This document shows, piece by piece, positions 34,263 through 42,965 of a DNA stretch of 64,000 nt (its first letter is position 1; the number at the start of each line of letters is the position of its first letter). The notes below the pieces were generated by a model. It was not told the origin of the DNA, made no database searches, and saw only the letters and a list, made by a program, of their open reading frames with translations. The position numbers and the translations under genes were made by a program. This DNA is from Ancylobacter aquaticus (GTDB lineage Bacteria; Pseudomonadota; Alphaproteobacteria; Rhizobiales; Xanthobacteraceae), in assembly GCF_004339465.1 (NCBI RefSeq), contig NZ_SMFY01000003.1, positions 372,001-436,000 of the forward strand. Direction: 5' to 3'.

Positions 34263-35192
34263 ATGCCGCTCGACGCCACTGCCTCCGGCCTTTTCCCCAT
34301 CGCCCCGACGCCCTTCACGCCGGACGGCGCCATTGATCATGGTTCGGTCGAGACGCTGATCGGGCGCTATCTCGCCGCCGGTGCAACGGGCGTGACCGTT
34401 CTGGGCATCATGGGCGAGGCGCCCAAACTTGAGCCGGAGGAGGCGCTTGCCCTCACCGCGCGTTTCATCAAGGGCTTTGGCGCGCTGCCGGTCATCGTCG
34501 GCGTTTCCGCACCCGGCTTTGCCGCCATGCGCGCGCTGGCCCGCACCGTGACGGAGCGCGGCGCGGCCGGCGTGATGATCGCGCCGCCGCCGGCGCTGCG
34601 CACCGACGACCAGATCACCGGCTATTACCGCCAGGCGGTGGAGGCCATCGGCAGCGACATTCCCTTCGTGATCCAGGATTATCCGCTCACTCTTTCCGTG
34701 CAGATGACGCCGAAGGTGATCCGCCAGATCGTCGAGGAGAATCCGTCCTGCGTGATGCTGAAGCACGAGGACTGGCCGGGGCTGGAGAAGATTTCGGCGC
34801 TGCGGGGTTTCCAGGAGGAAGGGACGATGCGGCCGATCTCCATCCTCACTGGCAATGGCGGCCTGTTCCTCGATTTCGAGATGGAACGCGGGGCCGACGG
34901 CGCGATGACCGGCTACGCCTTCCCGGAAATGCTCGGCGATGTCGTGCGGCTGCAACGGGAGGGGCGGCGCGAGGAGGCGCACGATCTGTTCGATGCCCAT
35001 CTGCCGCTGCTGCGCTACGAGCAACAGCAGGGCGTGGGGCTGGCGGTGCGCAAATATGTGCTGATGAGGCGCGGCTTCATCGCCTCGGACGCCCAGCGCA
35101 AGCCGGCGCCCGCGCTCTCGGTGGCGGCGCGCGCGGAAGTCGATTATCTGCTGGCCCGTCTCGCCCGGCAGGACGAGCGGGCGCGGCTCTGA
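34263..35192 (+). CDS. Dihydrodipicolinate synthase (DapA)-family lyase/synthase
   Basis: 309 residues. TIM-barrel Schiff-base enzyme family: LFPIAPTPFTPDGAIDHGSV at the start, LGIMGEAPKLEPEE where true DapA has GTTGE, FVIQDYPLTL with the catalytic Tyr near residue 140 and CVMLKHEDWPG with the Schiff-base Lys near 163. The changed GTTGE motif and the catabolic neighbours (RraA-type aldolase, SDR, lhgO) argue for breakdown of a keto-deoxy sugar acid, hydroxyproline or similar compound rather than lysine synthesis. Substrate not determinable here. Confidence 0.88.
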   Translation: MPLDATASGLFPIAPTPFTPDGAIDHGSVETLIGRYLAAGATGVTVLGIMGEAPKLEPEEALALTARFIKGFGALPVIVGVSAPGFAAMRALARTVTERGAAGVMIAPPPALRTDDQITGYYRQAVEAIGSDIPFVIQDYPLTLSVQMTPKVIRQIVEENPSCVMLKHEDWPGLEKISALRGFQEEGTMRPISILTGNGGLFLDFEMERGADGAMTGYAFPEMLGDVVRLQREGRREEAHDLFDAHLPLLRYEQQQGVGLAVRKYVLMRRGFIASDAQRKPAPALSVAARAEVDYLLARLARQDERARL

Positions 35193-35282
35193 GCCGGCCT
35201 TTCGTTTGCGCGCGCAACGTTCCATTCAAAGGCGCCATCACGCGCGCATGGTTAAGAACGCCTTTACCGCAGCGGGGCTATT

Positions 35283-36593
35283 GTGCCGCAAGAGGCCGCA
35301 TTCCGTGGCCGAGGCGAGACGTTCCCCGTGCCTGACGCCCTCTCTCCCGCCGTCGTCGCGACCCCGGCGAGCGCCGCCCCCGATCCGGGGCCGGCGGCGC
35401 GTTCGCCCTTCGTGCGGCTGACCGAACTGCTCGCCGATCTCGCGCCGGGAAAGCCGGCGCTGAGCCTGGCGGTCGGGGAGCCGCGCCATGCCATGCCGGG
35501 CTTTGTCGGCGCCGTGCTGGCCGCCCATCTCGACGGCTTCGGCCGCTACCCCGCGGGCAAGGGGCTGCCGGAATTCCGCCGTGCCGCCAGCGACTGGTTT
35601 GCCCGCCGCTACACGCTGGTGCGCGCCCCCGACCCGGAGAGTGAGGTGCTGGTGCTGAACGGCTCGCGCGAAGGGCTATTCTTCGCCGCGCTGATGGCGC
35701 GCCGGCTGCTCTCGCCGCAAAAGCGCGCCCGCCTCGGCGACAGCGCCCCGGCGGTGCTGCTGCCCAACCCGTTCTATGCCGCCTATGGCGCGGGAGCGGA
35801 GGCCGCCGGCTGCGAGAGCGTCGACCTGCCCTTGCCGGCCGATGGCGGCTGGCTGGCCGACCTCGACGCGCTGACCCCCGAACTGCTCGACCGCTCGGTC
35901 GCGCTCTATTTCGCCTCGCCCGCCAACCCGCAGGGCACCATCGCCCCGCGCGCCTATCTGCAGCGGCTGGTGGCGCTGTGCCAGGCGCATGAGGTGATGG
36001 TGTTTGCCGACGAGTGCTATTCCGAGATCTGGCTCGGCGACGCGCCGCCGACCGGGGTGCTGGAAGTGGCGGGGCCGGATTTCGCGGGCGTCGTGGCCTT
36101 CAACTCGCTGTCCAAGCGCTCAAGCCTGCCGGGCCTGCGCTGCGGCTTCTGCGCCGGTGACGCGCGTTTCATCGAGGCCTTCGCCGATTTCCGCAATGTC
36201 GCGGCGCCACAGGTGCCCGAGCCGCTGCAATGGGTCGGTATCGCGGCGCTGGCCGACGAGGTGCATGTGGACGAGAGCCGCGACCTTTACAAAGCGAAGG
36301 TCGACATCGCCGACCAGGTGTTCGGTGGGCATTTCGATTACCAGCGGCCCGATGGCGGCTTCTTCCTCTGGCTGAACGTGGCCGGGCTGCGCAGCGGCGG
36401 GCTGAGCGCCGGCGAGGAAGCCGCGCGCCGGCTCTGGCAGCGCGAGGGGCTGCGTACCGTGCCGGGCGGCTATCTCTGCCGCTCCGATGCGCTCGGGCGC
36501 AATCCCGGCGCGGACTATCTGCGCATTGCGCTGGTGCAGGATCTGGCGACGACGCGGGAGGCGCTGCCGCGCCTTCTGGCCGGCCTGTCCTGA
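35283..36593 (+). CDS. PLP-dependent class I/II aminotransferase
   Basis: 436 residues from GTG 35283; a later GTG at 35328 would remove 15 residues of an unconserved leader. Fold type I features: [66 protein letters not shown] and the PLP Lys in [20 protein letters not shown]. Resembles succinyldiaminopimelate aminotransferase DapC of actinobacteria and alphaproteobacteria, which fits lysA at 41.6 kb, but specificity is not proven. ftsK starts 47 bp downstream, the usual order. Confidence 0.9.
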   Translation: MPQEAAFRGRGETFPVPDALSPAVVATPASAAPDPGPAARSPFVRLTELLADLAPGKPALSLAVGEPRHAMPGFVGAVLAAHLDGFGRYPAGKGLPEFRRAASDWFARRYTLVRAPDPESEVLVLNGSREGLFFAALMARRLLSPQKRARLGDSAPAVLLPNPFYAAYGAGAEAAGCESVDLPLPADGGWLADLDALTPELLDRSVALYFASPANPQGTIAPRAYLQRLVALCQAHEVMVFADECYSEIWLGDAPPTGVLEVAGPDFAGVVAFNSLSKRSSLPGLRCGFCAGDARFIEAFADFRNVAAPQVPEPLQWVGIAALADEVHVDESRDLYKAKVDIADQVFGGHFDYQRPDGGFFLWLNVAGLRSGGLSAGEEAARRLWQREGLRTVPGGYLCRSDALGRNPGADYLRIALVQDLATTREALPRLLAGLS

Positions 36594-36640
36594 GCGGGGC
36601 GGGGCGTTTGGCGAGGCGGGGCAAGGACACGGGGCGCGAT

Positions 36641-39313
36641 ATGGGGACGCAGACATCAATGCGGACGCCTCGGCTGGAGGCCGCCCCTTCCCGTGCCGCC
36701 CGGCCAAGGCTGCGGGTCGATCCCGCCGGCAAGGGGGGCGGCGCTGCCGGTCCGGGCGGGCGGGCGCACCGGGCGGGCAAGAGCGCGCCGGGCGGGTTTC
36801 TGCCGGAGGAGGTGCGGGGCGCGCTTGGCCGGCGGACGGCGGAGTTCGTCGGCCTCGCCCTGCTGTGCCTGTGCACGCTGATGCTGCTGGCGCTGGCCAC
36901 CTGGTCGGCCGACGATCCCAGCTTCAGCCGCTCCAGCGCGGCGGCACCGTCCAATCTCCTGAGCGTGCCCGGTGCGGTGTTCGCCGATGTGATGATGCAG
37001 CTTTTCGGCGTCGCCGCGCTGGCGGCGGTGCTGCCCGTGGGCATCTGGGGCTGGCTCATCCTGACCCATCGCCACCCCGGGCGGCTGCGGGCGCGGCTGA
37101 TCGCGCTGGTGGCCGGCATCGTGTTCGCCGCCGGCTTCGCCGCGTGCCTGCCGCGTTTCGGCGGCTGGCCCCTGCCGAGCGGGCTCGGCGGCGTGCTGGG
37201 TGAGTTCCTGCTGGCAGTGCCAGGCGCGCTGCGCGCCGGCTGGCTGACCAGTGCCGATTACGCGGTGGTCGGCGTCGTCTGCCTCGTCAGTGCCGCACTC
37301 ACCCTGCCGCTGGCGGTCGGGTTCGGGCTGCGCGCCGGTGCGGAGGAAAACCCGGACGAGACGCGCCGCGAACCCGCCGGCTTCGAGGATGACGAGCCGG
37401 GCTGGTTGGCGTTCCTGCTCGGCATGATGACCCATGCTGCGCTGTCGCTGAAGGCGCGCATCGCCCCCGGCGGAAGCCGCCGCGCCCGCCGGCCACGCCC
37501 CTCGGGCGGGCTGTCGGACAGGCTGCGCGCGCGCGTCGGCCTGAATGGAGCGGAGGATGACGACCTCGCGTCCCTGCGCGGTGGCCGGCACGAGCCGAGC
37601 TTCGGCCAGCGCGAAGCCTTTGACGACGAAGAGGATGTCGCCGGGTTCGAGAGTGCCGACGACGATCTGCCCGACCCTCTGGACGAGGATTTCGCCGCGC
37701 CGTCACCCCCGCCGGCACCGCGCGCGGCCAAGCGCCCGCCGCCGCTGCGCTCGATCCGCGGCGGACGCGCCGCGCTGGAGGAGCAACGTCGGCGCTATGC
37801 CTTGCCGGGGCTCGATCTCCTGGCGCCCCCGCCGCCGCGCGGCGGCCCGGCCCTGTCGCGCGAGACGCTGGACGAGAATGCCCGCGACCTCGAAGGCGTG
37901 CTCGACGATTTCGGCGTGCGCGGCGCCATCGTCAATGCGCGCCCCGGACCTGTGGTGACGCTCTATGAACTGGAGCCGGCCCCCGGCATCAAGTCCAGCC
38001 GCGTCATCGGCCTCGCCGACGACATCGCCCGCTCGATGAGCGCGATTTCCGCCCGCGTGGCGGTGATCCCGGGCAAGAACGCCATCGGCATCGAACTGCC
38101 CAACCCCAAGCGCGACAAGGTGCTGCTGCGCGAAATTCTGGCCGCGCGCGACTTCGGCGAGGCGGCGCACAAGCTCGCCATCGCGCTCGGCAAGACCATC
38201 GGCGGCGAGCCTGTCATCGTCGACCTCGCCCGCATGCCGCATCTGCTGGTCGCCGGCACGACCGGCTCGGGCAAATCGGTCGCCATCAACACGATGATCC
38301 TCAGCCTGCTCTACCGGATGCGGCCAGAACAGTGCCGGCTCATCATGATCGACCCGAAGATGCTGGAGCTTTCCACCTATGACGGCATCCCGCATCTGCT
38401 GACCCCCGTCGTCACCGACCCGAAGAAGGCGGTCGTCGCGCTGAAATGGGCAGTGCGCGAGATGGAGGAACGCTACCGCAAGATGTCGAAGGTCGGGGTG
38501 CGCAGCATTGACGGCTTCAATGCCCGCATCGCCGAGGCGCAGGTCAAGGGCGAGCAGATCGTGCGGACCGTGCAGACCGGCTTCGACAAGGAAACGGGCG
38601 AGGCGATCTATGAGCGCGAGGAAATGGACCTCTCGCCGATCCCCTATATCGTCGTGGTGGTCGACGAGATGGCCGATTTGATGATGGTTGCCGGCAAGGA
38701 TATCGAGGGCGCCATCCAGCGCCTCGCGCAGATGGCCCGCGCCGCTGGCATCCACCTCATCATGGCCACCCAGCGCCCGAGCGTCGATGTCATCACCGGC
38801 ACCATCAAGGCGAACTTCCCGACCCGGATTTCCTTCCAGGTGACGTCCAAGATCGACAGCCGCACCATTCTCGGCGAGATGGGCGCGGAGCAGCTGCTGG
38901 GCCAGGGCGACATGCTCTACATGGCCGGCGGCGGCAGAATCTCGCGCGTCCATGGCCCGTTCGTGTCGGACCAGGAGGTGGAGCGGGTGGTCGAGCATCT
39001 GAAGGCGCAGGGCGCCCCCGATTATCTCGACGAGGTGACGGTCGATCTCGACAGCGAGGGAGACGACGGCGCGGTTTTCGACAAGAGCGGCATGGGCGGC
39101 GAGGAAGGCGGTGACCTCTACTCGCAGGCAGTGGCCGTGGTGCTGCGCGACAAGAAATGCTCTACCTCCTACATCCAGCGCCGGCTGCAGATCGGCTACA
39201 ACCGCGCCGCCTCGCTGGTAGAGCGGATGGAGCGCGAGGGGCTGGTCGGCCCGGCCAACCATGCCGGCAAGCGCGAGATTCTCGCCGAGTCCGGCGGGGC
39301 GGAGGGCTACTGA
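36641..39313 (+). CDS. ftsK: DNA translocase FtsK
   Basis: 890 residues from ATG 36641. Membrane segments at about residues 67-250 anchor it at the septum; a Pro/Asp-rich linker (about 255-420) follows. The motor has Walker [15 protein letters not shown] and Walker [17 protein letters not shown], with the RecA-like core around them. The C-terminal gamma winged helix ([20 protein letters not shown], then [20 protein letters not shown]) reads KOPS sites. It pumps chromosome ends through the closing septum and activates XerCD at dif. The linker is shorter than in E. coli. Confidence 0.96.
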   Translation: MGTQTSMRTPRLEAAPSRAARPRLRVDPAGKGGGAAGPGGRAHRAGKSAPGGFLPEEVRGALGRRTAEFVGLALLCLCTLMLLALATWSADDPSFSRSSAAAPSNLLSVPGAVFADVMMQLFGVAALAAVLPVGIWGWLILTHRHPGRLRARLIALVAGIVFAAGFAACLPRFGGWPLPSGLGGVLGEFLLAVPGALRAGWLTSADYAVVGVVCLVSAALTLPLAVGFGLRAGAEENPDETRREPAGFEDDEPGWLAFLLGMMTHAALSLKARIAPGGSRRARRPRPSGGLSDRLRARVGLNGAEDDDLASLRGGRHEPSFGQREAFDDEEDVAGFESADDDLPDPLDEDFAAPSPPPAPRAAKRPPPLRSIRGGRAALEEQRRRYALPGLDLLAPPPPRGGPALSRETLDENARDLEGVLDDFGVRGAIVNARPGPVVTLYELEPAPGIKSSRVIGLADDIARSMSAISARVAVIPGKNAIGIELPNPKRDKVLLREILAARDFGEAAHKLAIALGKTIGGEPVIVDLARMPHLLVAGTTGSGKSVAINTMILSLLYRMRPEQCRLIMIDPKMLELSTYDGIPHLLTPVVTDPKKAVVALKWAVREMEERYRKMSKVGVRSIDGFNARIAEAQVKGEQIVRTVQTGFDKETGEAIYEREEMDLSPIPYIVVVVDEMADLMMVAGKDIEGAIQRLAQMARAAGIHLIMATQRPSVDVITGTIKANFPTRISFQVTSKIDSRTILGEMGAEQLLGQGDMLYMAGGGRISRVHGPFVSDQEVERVVEHLKAQGAPDYLDEVTVDLDSEGDDGAVFDKSGMGGEEGGDLYSQAVAVVLRDKKCSTSYIQRRLQIGYNRAASLVERMEREGLVGPANHAGKREILAESGGAEGY

Positions 39314-39485
39314 GCCGATGAGGGCCTCGCACCCCGCCCGCTTCCACCCGGACGCTGCTGACGTTGCGTCGGGGCCACAGGATCGCCACAGCGGCGCGCT
39401 ACCCGCGTTGTTGACACATCCCTGCGCACCCCGGCCGCCTTCGCGCCGCGCGCCATCCGAGACGTGCCCCAGCGAGATTTGCCCC

Positions 39486-40223
39486 ATGCGCCCTATGCTC
39501 CGTATCTGCGCCGCCGCCCTGCTGCTTCTGCCCGCAATACTCCTGCCTGCTGGCGTCGCGCTGGCGCAAATGTCGCCGCCGTCCTTCGTGCCGGTGCCGC
39601 CGAAAAAGCCGGCGGCGCTGATGCGTACCGCGCAGGCAGACCCGGCGACTGCGGCGACCGCCGATCCCAATATCCAGGTCGCCGCCGTGGCGAACCAGCG
39701 CGCGGCGAATGAGACGGTCCAGCGAATCAACGATTACTTCAACAGCTTCAAGACGATGATCGGCGATTTCGTGCAGGTCGATCCCGACGGCACCCGCCAG
39801 CAGGGGCAGTTCTACATTCTCAAGCCGGGCCGGGTGCTGTTTGAATATGAAGCGCCGAGCCGGATCGAGCTGGTGGCCGACGGGCGCTCGGTTGCGGTAC
39901 GCGACAAGAAGCTGAAGACGCAGGACATTTCCCCGCTCTCGGCCACGCCGCTGCGCTTCCTGCTGTCGGAGAACTTCAACCTCGCCCGCAACACCAACGT
40001 GACCGGCGTCTACCAGGACGACATCTTCGCCACGGTTGTGATCGAGGAAAAGCAGCCCATGGTCGGTACCTATCGACTGATGATCATGTTCGACGCCAAG
40101 ACCATGCAGCTCAAGCAGTGGACCGTCACCGACCCGCAGGGCTACGACACCACGGTCGCCGTCTCCAACCTCGACACCGCCCAGCGGCCGGACCCGATGC
40201 TGTTCGTCATCAACCGGAATTGA
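39486..40223 (+). CDS. lolA: Outer-membrane lipoprotein carrier protein LolA
   Basis: 245 residues from ATG 39486, which begins the signal peptide MRPMLRICAAALLLLPAILL (cut after ALAQ near 29). The LolA barrel follows a Pro/Lys/Ala-rich spacer: INDYFNSFKTMIGDFVQVDP, GRVLFEYEAPSRIELVADGR, TPLRFLLSENFNLARN, MLFVINRN. Carries lipoproteins across the periplasm to the outer membrane. Standard partner of ftsK upstream and xth downstream in this order. Confidence 0.94.
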   Translation: MRPMLRICAAALLLLPAILLPAGVALAQMSPPSFVPVPPKKPAALMRTAQADPATAATADPNIQVAAVANQRAANETVQRINDYFNSFKTMIGDFVQVDPDGTRQQGQFYILKPGRVLFEYEAPSRIELVADGRSVAVRDKKLKTQDISPLSATPLRFLLSENFNLARNTNVTGVYQDDIFATVVIEEKQPMVGTYRLMIMFDAKTMQLKQWTVTDPQGYDTTVAVSNLDTAQRPDPMLFVINRN

Positions 40224-40268
40224 GGGGGGGGGCCGGCCGTATCGCGGATAAGCCGCGCTCCCCTCCCT

Positions 40269-40303
40269 CATGCCCGGGTTTGACCCGGCACCCGGAGCGG
40301 GCG
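40269..40303. repeat. Short CCCGGG-type inverted element after lolA
   Basis: CATGCCCGGGTTTGACCCGG continues as CACCCGG; arms TGCCCGGGT and ACCCGGCA pair with one bulge. It matches the look of a dispersed Hyphomicrobiales element. A run of nine G (40224-40232) directly after the lolA stop precedes it and is a place where sequencing length errors are likely. Confidence 0.4.
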
Positions 40304-40438
40304 GCGGCCGGGGCAGTTCCGGCGAGGGTCTGTCGGAGAACGAGCGCCTGAGGCGGCGAAGACGGCGGCGCGGGCTCCCCTTCACGCGAAAATGCTCTAG
40401 TGTCGCGGCCGATTCCCGCCCGCGAAGGTCCCTCCGCT

Positions 40439-41257
40439 TTGCCGCTCTCCATTGCCACCTGGAACATCAATTCGGTGCGGCTGCGCATCGGGCTCGTCGG
40501 CAAGCTCGCCGAGGAACACCAGCCGGACGTCATCTGCCTGCAGGAGACCAAGACGCCGGATGACCGCTTCCCGCTGAAAGAGGCGGCCAAGCTCGGCTAT
40601 CCCCATGCCGCCATCCATGGCCAGAAGGGCTATCACGGCGTCGCCATCCTCTCGAAGCGACCCTTCGAGGCGGTGAGCCGGCAGGGCTTCTGCGACATGG
40701 GCGATGCGCGTCACATCTCGGTGGTGCTCGGGCGCGAGGCGGGGCTGTCCGCGCCCCTGACCATCCACAATTTCTACATCCCGGCCGGCGGCGATATCCC
40801 CGACCCTGAGGTGAACGAGAAATTCCGCCACAAGCTGGCCTTCCTCGACGAGGCCACCGCCTGGGAACACCTGCACCCGCAGGACCCCGCCGCGCGCTCG
40901 GTGCTGGTGGGCGACCTCAACATCGCGCCGCTGGAGGCCGATGTGTGGAGCCACAAGCAGTTGCTCGACGTGGTCAGCCATACGCCGGTCGAGGTCGACA
41001 GGCTGGCGAAGCTACAGGCTGCGGGCAATTGGGTTGACGTGATGCGCACTTTCATTCCGCCGCAGGAGAAGCTCTACACCTGGTGGAGCTACCGTGCCGC
41101 CGACTGGGCGGCGTCCAATCGCGGCCGGCGGCTGGACCATGTGTGGGCGACCCCCGCGCTGGCCCCTGCCGCCCGCGCGCTCACCGTGCTGCGCGAGGCG
41201 CGCGGCTGGGAGCGGCCCTCCGACCATGTGCCCGTGATCGCCACCTTCGAGGCGTAG
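40439..41257 (+). CDS. xth: Exodeoxyribonuclease III (AP endonuclease)
   Basis: 272 residues from TTG 40439, where the family N-terminus starts (PLSIATWNINSVRLRIG) behind GAAGG; a GTG at 40400 would add 13 unconserved residues. Catalytic motifs: ICLQETKTPDD, GYHGVAILSKRPF, VLVGDLNIAPLEADVW, RRLDHVWATP and SDHVPVIATFEA. Repairs abasic sites and removes damaged 3' ends in base excision repair. Confidence 0.94.
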   Translation: MPLSIATWNINSVRLRIGLVGKLAEEHQPDVICLQETKTPDDRFPLKEAAKLGYPHAAIHGQKGYHGVAILSKRPFEAVSRQGFCDMGDARHISVVLGREAGLSAPLTIHNFYIPAGGDIPDPEVNEKFRHKLAFLDEATAWEHLHPQDPAARSVLVGDLNIAPLEADVWSHKQLLDVVSHTPVEVDRLAKLQAAGNWVDVMRTFIPPQEKLYTWWSYRAADWAASNRGRRLDHVWATPALAPAARALTVLREARGWERPSDHVPVIATFEA

Positions 41258-41342
41258 CCGCAGCGTGCTGCGGGCTCGCCTTTCCGCAGGCGCCGTTATA
41301 GGTTGCGCCAGAACGTCACCTGACCCAGCCGAGGAAGCCTCC

Positions 41343-41552
41343 TTGTCCCGTGCTCTCTCCCGCCTGTGCCGCGTCCTTACCCTTTCGCTCGCGCTCGGTG
41401 GCGCGCTGGCGCTGGGCGGTTGCGGCGTGAAAGGCCCGCTGGAGCCGCCGCCGAACTCGCCGCAGGCGCAGCCCGGCCCGGACGGCAAGGTGCCAAAGGA
41501 TACCGGCCCGGTGAAGCCGGACCAGCCTTTCATCCTCGACGGCCTGCTCTGA
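41343..41552 (+). CDS. lptM: LPS translocon maturation chaperone LptM (YifL-like lipoprotein)
   Basis: 69 residues from TTG 41343 behind GAGGAAG. Signal sequence with lipobox LALGGCGVKGPLEPPP (Cys near residue 24), then a short Pro-rich tail ending DQPFILDGLL. The C-G-x-KGPL motif after the lipobox is the family signature. In E. coli the protein helps form correct disulphides in LptD. Directly before lysA (13 bp), the usual pair. Confidence 0.88.
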   Translation: MSRALSRLCRVLTLSLALGGALALGGCGVKGPLEPPPNSPQAQPGPDGKVPKDTGPVKPDQPFILDGLL

Positions 41553-41565
41553 CCACCGAAGCGCC

Positions 41566-42834
41566 ATGCATCATTTCGCCTATCGTGACGGCATCCTCCA
41601 CGCCGAGGATGTGAGCCTCGCCGACATCGCCCGCGCGGTCGGCACGCCCTTCTATGCCTATTCGACGGCGACGCTGGAGCGTCACCACCGGGTGTTCACC
41701 GACGCCTTCGCCGACATGCGGACCACGCTGTGCTACGCGGTGAAGGCCAATTCCAACCAGGCGGTGATCCGCACCTTCGCCAAGCTCGGCGCGGGGGCCG
41801 ACATCGTCTCCGGCGGCGAACTGAAGCGGGCGCTGCAGGCAGGCATCGAGCCGCGCAAGATCGTGTTCTCCGGCGTCGGCAAGACGCGCGAGGAAATGGC
41901 GGGGGCGCTCGATGCCGGCATCATGTGCTTCAATGTCGAGAGCGAGCCGGAACTGCTGACCCTCTCCGAAGTGGCGGTGAGCCACGGGGTGGCCGCGCCG
42001 ATCTCGATCCGCGTCAACCCGGATGTCGACGCCAAGACCCACCACAAGATTTCCACCGGCAAGTCGGACAACAAGTTCGGCATTCCGGTCTCGCGCGCGC
42101 GCGAGGTTTACCGTCACGCGGCGGCGCTGCCGGGGCTGCGCATCACCGGCGTCGACATGCATATCGGCAGCCAGATCACGGATCTCGGCCCGTTCGACAA
42201 TGCCACCGCGCTGCTGGTGGAACTCGCTCGCGACCTGATGGCGGACGGGCATCCGCTGACCCATCTCGATCTCGGCGGCGGGCTGGGCGTGCCCTATGTC
42301 GCCGGCGAGGCGGAGCCACCGCTGCCCTCCGCCTATGCCGCGCTGGTGAAGCGGCACACGCACAATCTCGGCCTCGGCCTCGTCTTCGAGGTCGGGCGCA
42401 TGCTGGTGGCGAATGCCGGCATCCTCGTTTCCCGCGTGCTTTACGTGAAGGAAGGCGAGGGCAAGCACTTCGTCATTGTCGACGCGGCGATGAACGATCT
42501 CATCCGCCCGACGCTCTACGACGCTCATCACGAAATCTTGCCCGTGCGCGAGGCGGTGCCCGGTGAGGGGCAGATGGTCGCGGATGTGGTCGGGCCGGTG
42601 TGCGAATCCGGCGATTTCCTGGCACTCGGGCGGCGACTGCCGGGACTGAAGGCCGGCGATCTCATCGCCGTGATGACGGCGGGCGCCTATGGCGCGGTGC
42701 AGGCCTCTACCTACAATACACGCGCGCTGATCCCGGAAGTGCTGGTCAGAGGCTGGGAATTCGCCGTGGTGCGGCCGCGCGTGGAGGTTGACGACCTCAT
42801 TGCGCTCGACCGGATGCCGGGCTGGCTGGCCTGA
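41566..42834 (+). CDS. lysA: Diaminopimelate decarboxylase
   Basis: 422 residues. Fold type III PLP enzyme, last step of lysine synthesis. PLP Lys in LCYAVKANSNQAVI near residue 62, glycine loop LDLGGGLGVPYV, and the interface motif VGPVCESGDFLALGR with the catalytic Cys. Full length with a complete C-terminus. Probably co-transcribed with lptM. Confidence 0.97.
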   Translation: MHHFAYRDGILHAEDVSLADIARAVGTPFYAYSTATLERHHRVFTDAFADMRTTLCYAVKANSNQAVIRTFAKLGAGADIVSGGELKRALQAGIEPRKIVFSGVGKTREEMAGALDAGIMCFNVESEPELLTLSEVAVSHGVAAPISIRVNPDVDAKTHHKISTGKSDNKFGIPVSRAREVYRHAAALPGLRITGVDMHIGSQITDLGPFDNATALLVELARDLMADGHPLTHLDLGGGLGVPYVAGEAEPPLPSAYAALVKRHTHNLGLGLVFEVGRMLVANAGILVSRVLYVKEGEGKHFVIVDAAMNDLIRPTLYDAHHEILPVREAVPGEGQMVADVVGPVCESGDFLALGRRLPGLKAGDLIAVMTAGAYGAVQASTYNTRALIPEVLVRGWEFAVVRPRVEVDDLIALDRMPGWLA

Positions 42835-42965
42835 GTCTCCCGGCGTCGCGCCGCCGCATTTGCCTCACGCGGCATCTCACGATGTGATGATGAAGTGAGC
42901 GTGCCTGTTCCAGGTGCAGGACTGGCGCGGCGGATTCGCCATGTTAAGGTGACGCTGGGGCTGGT

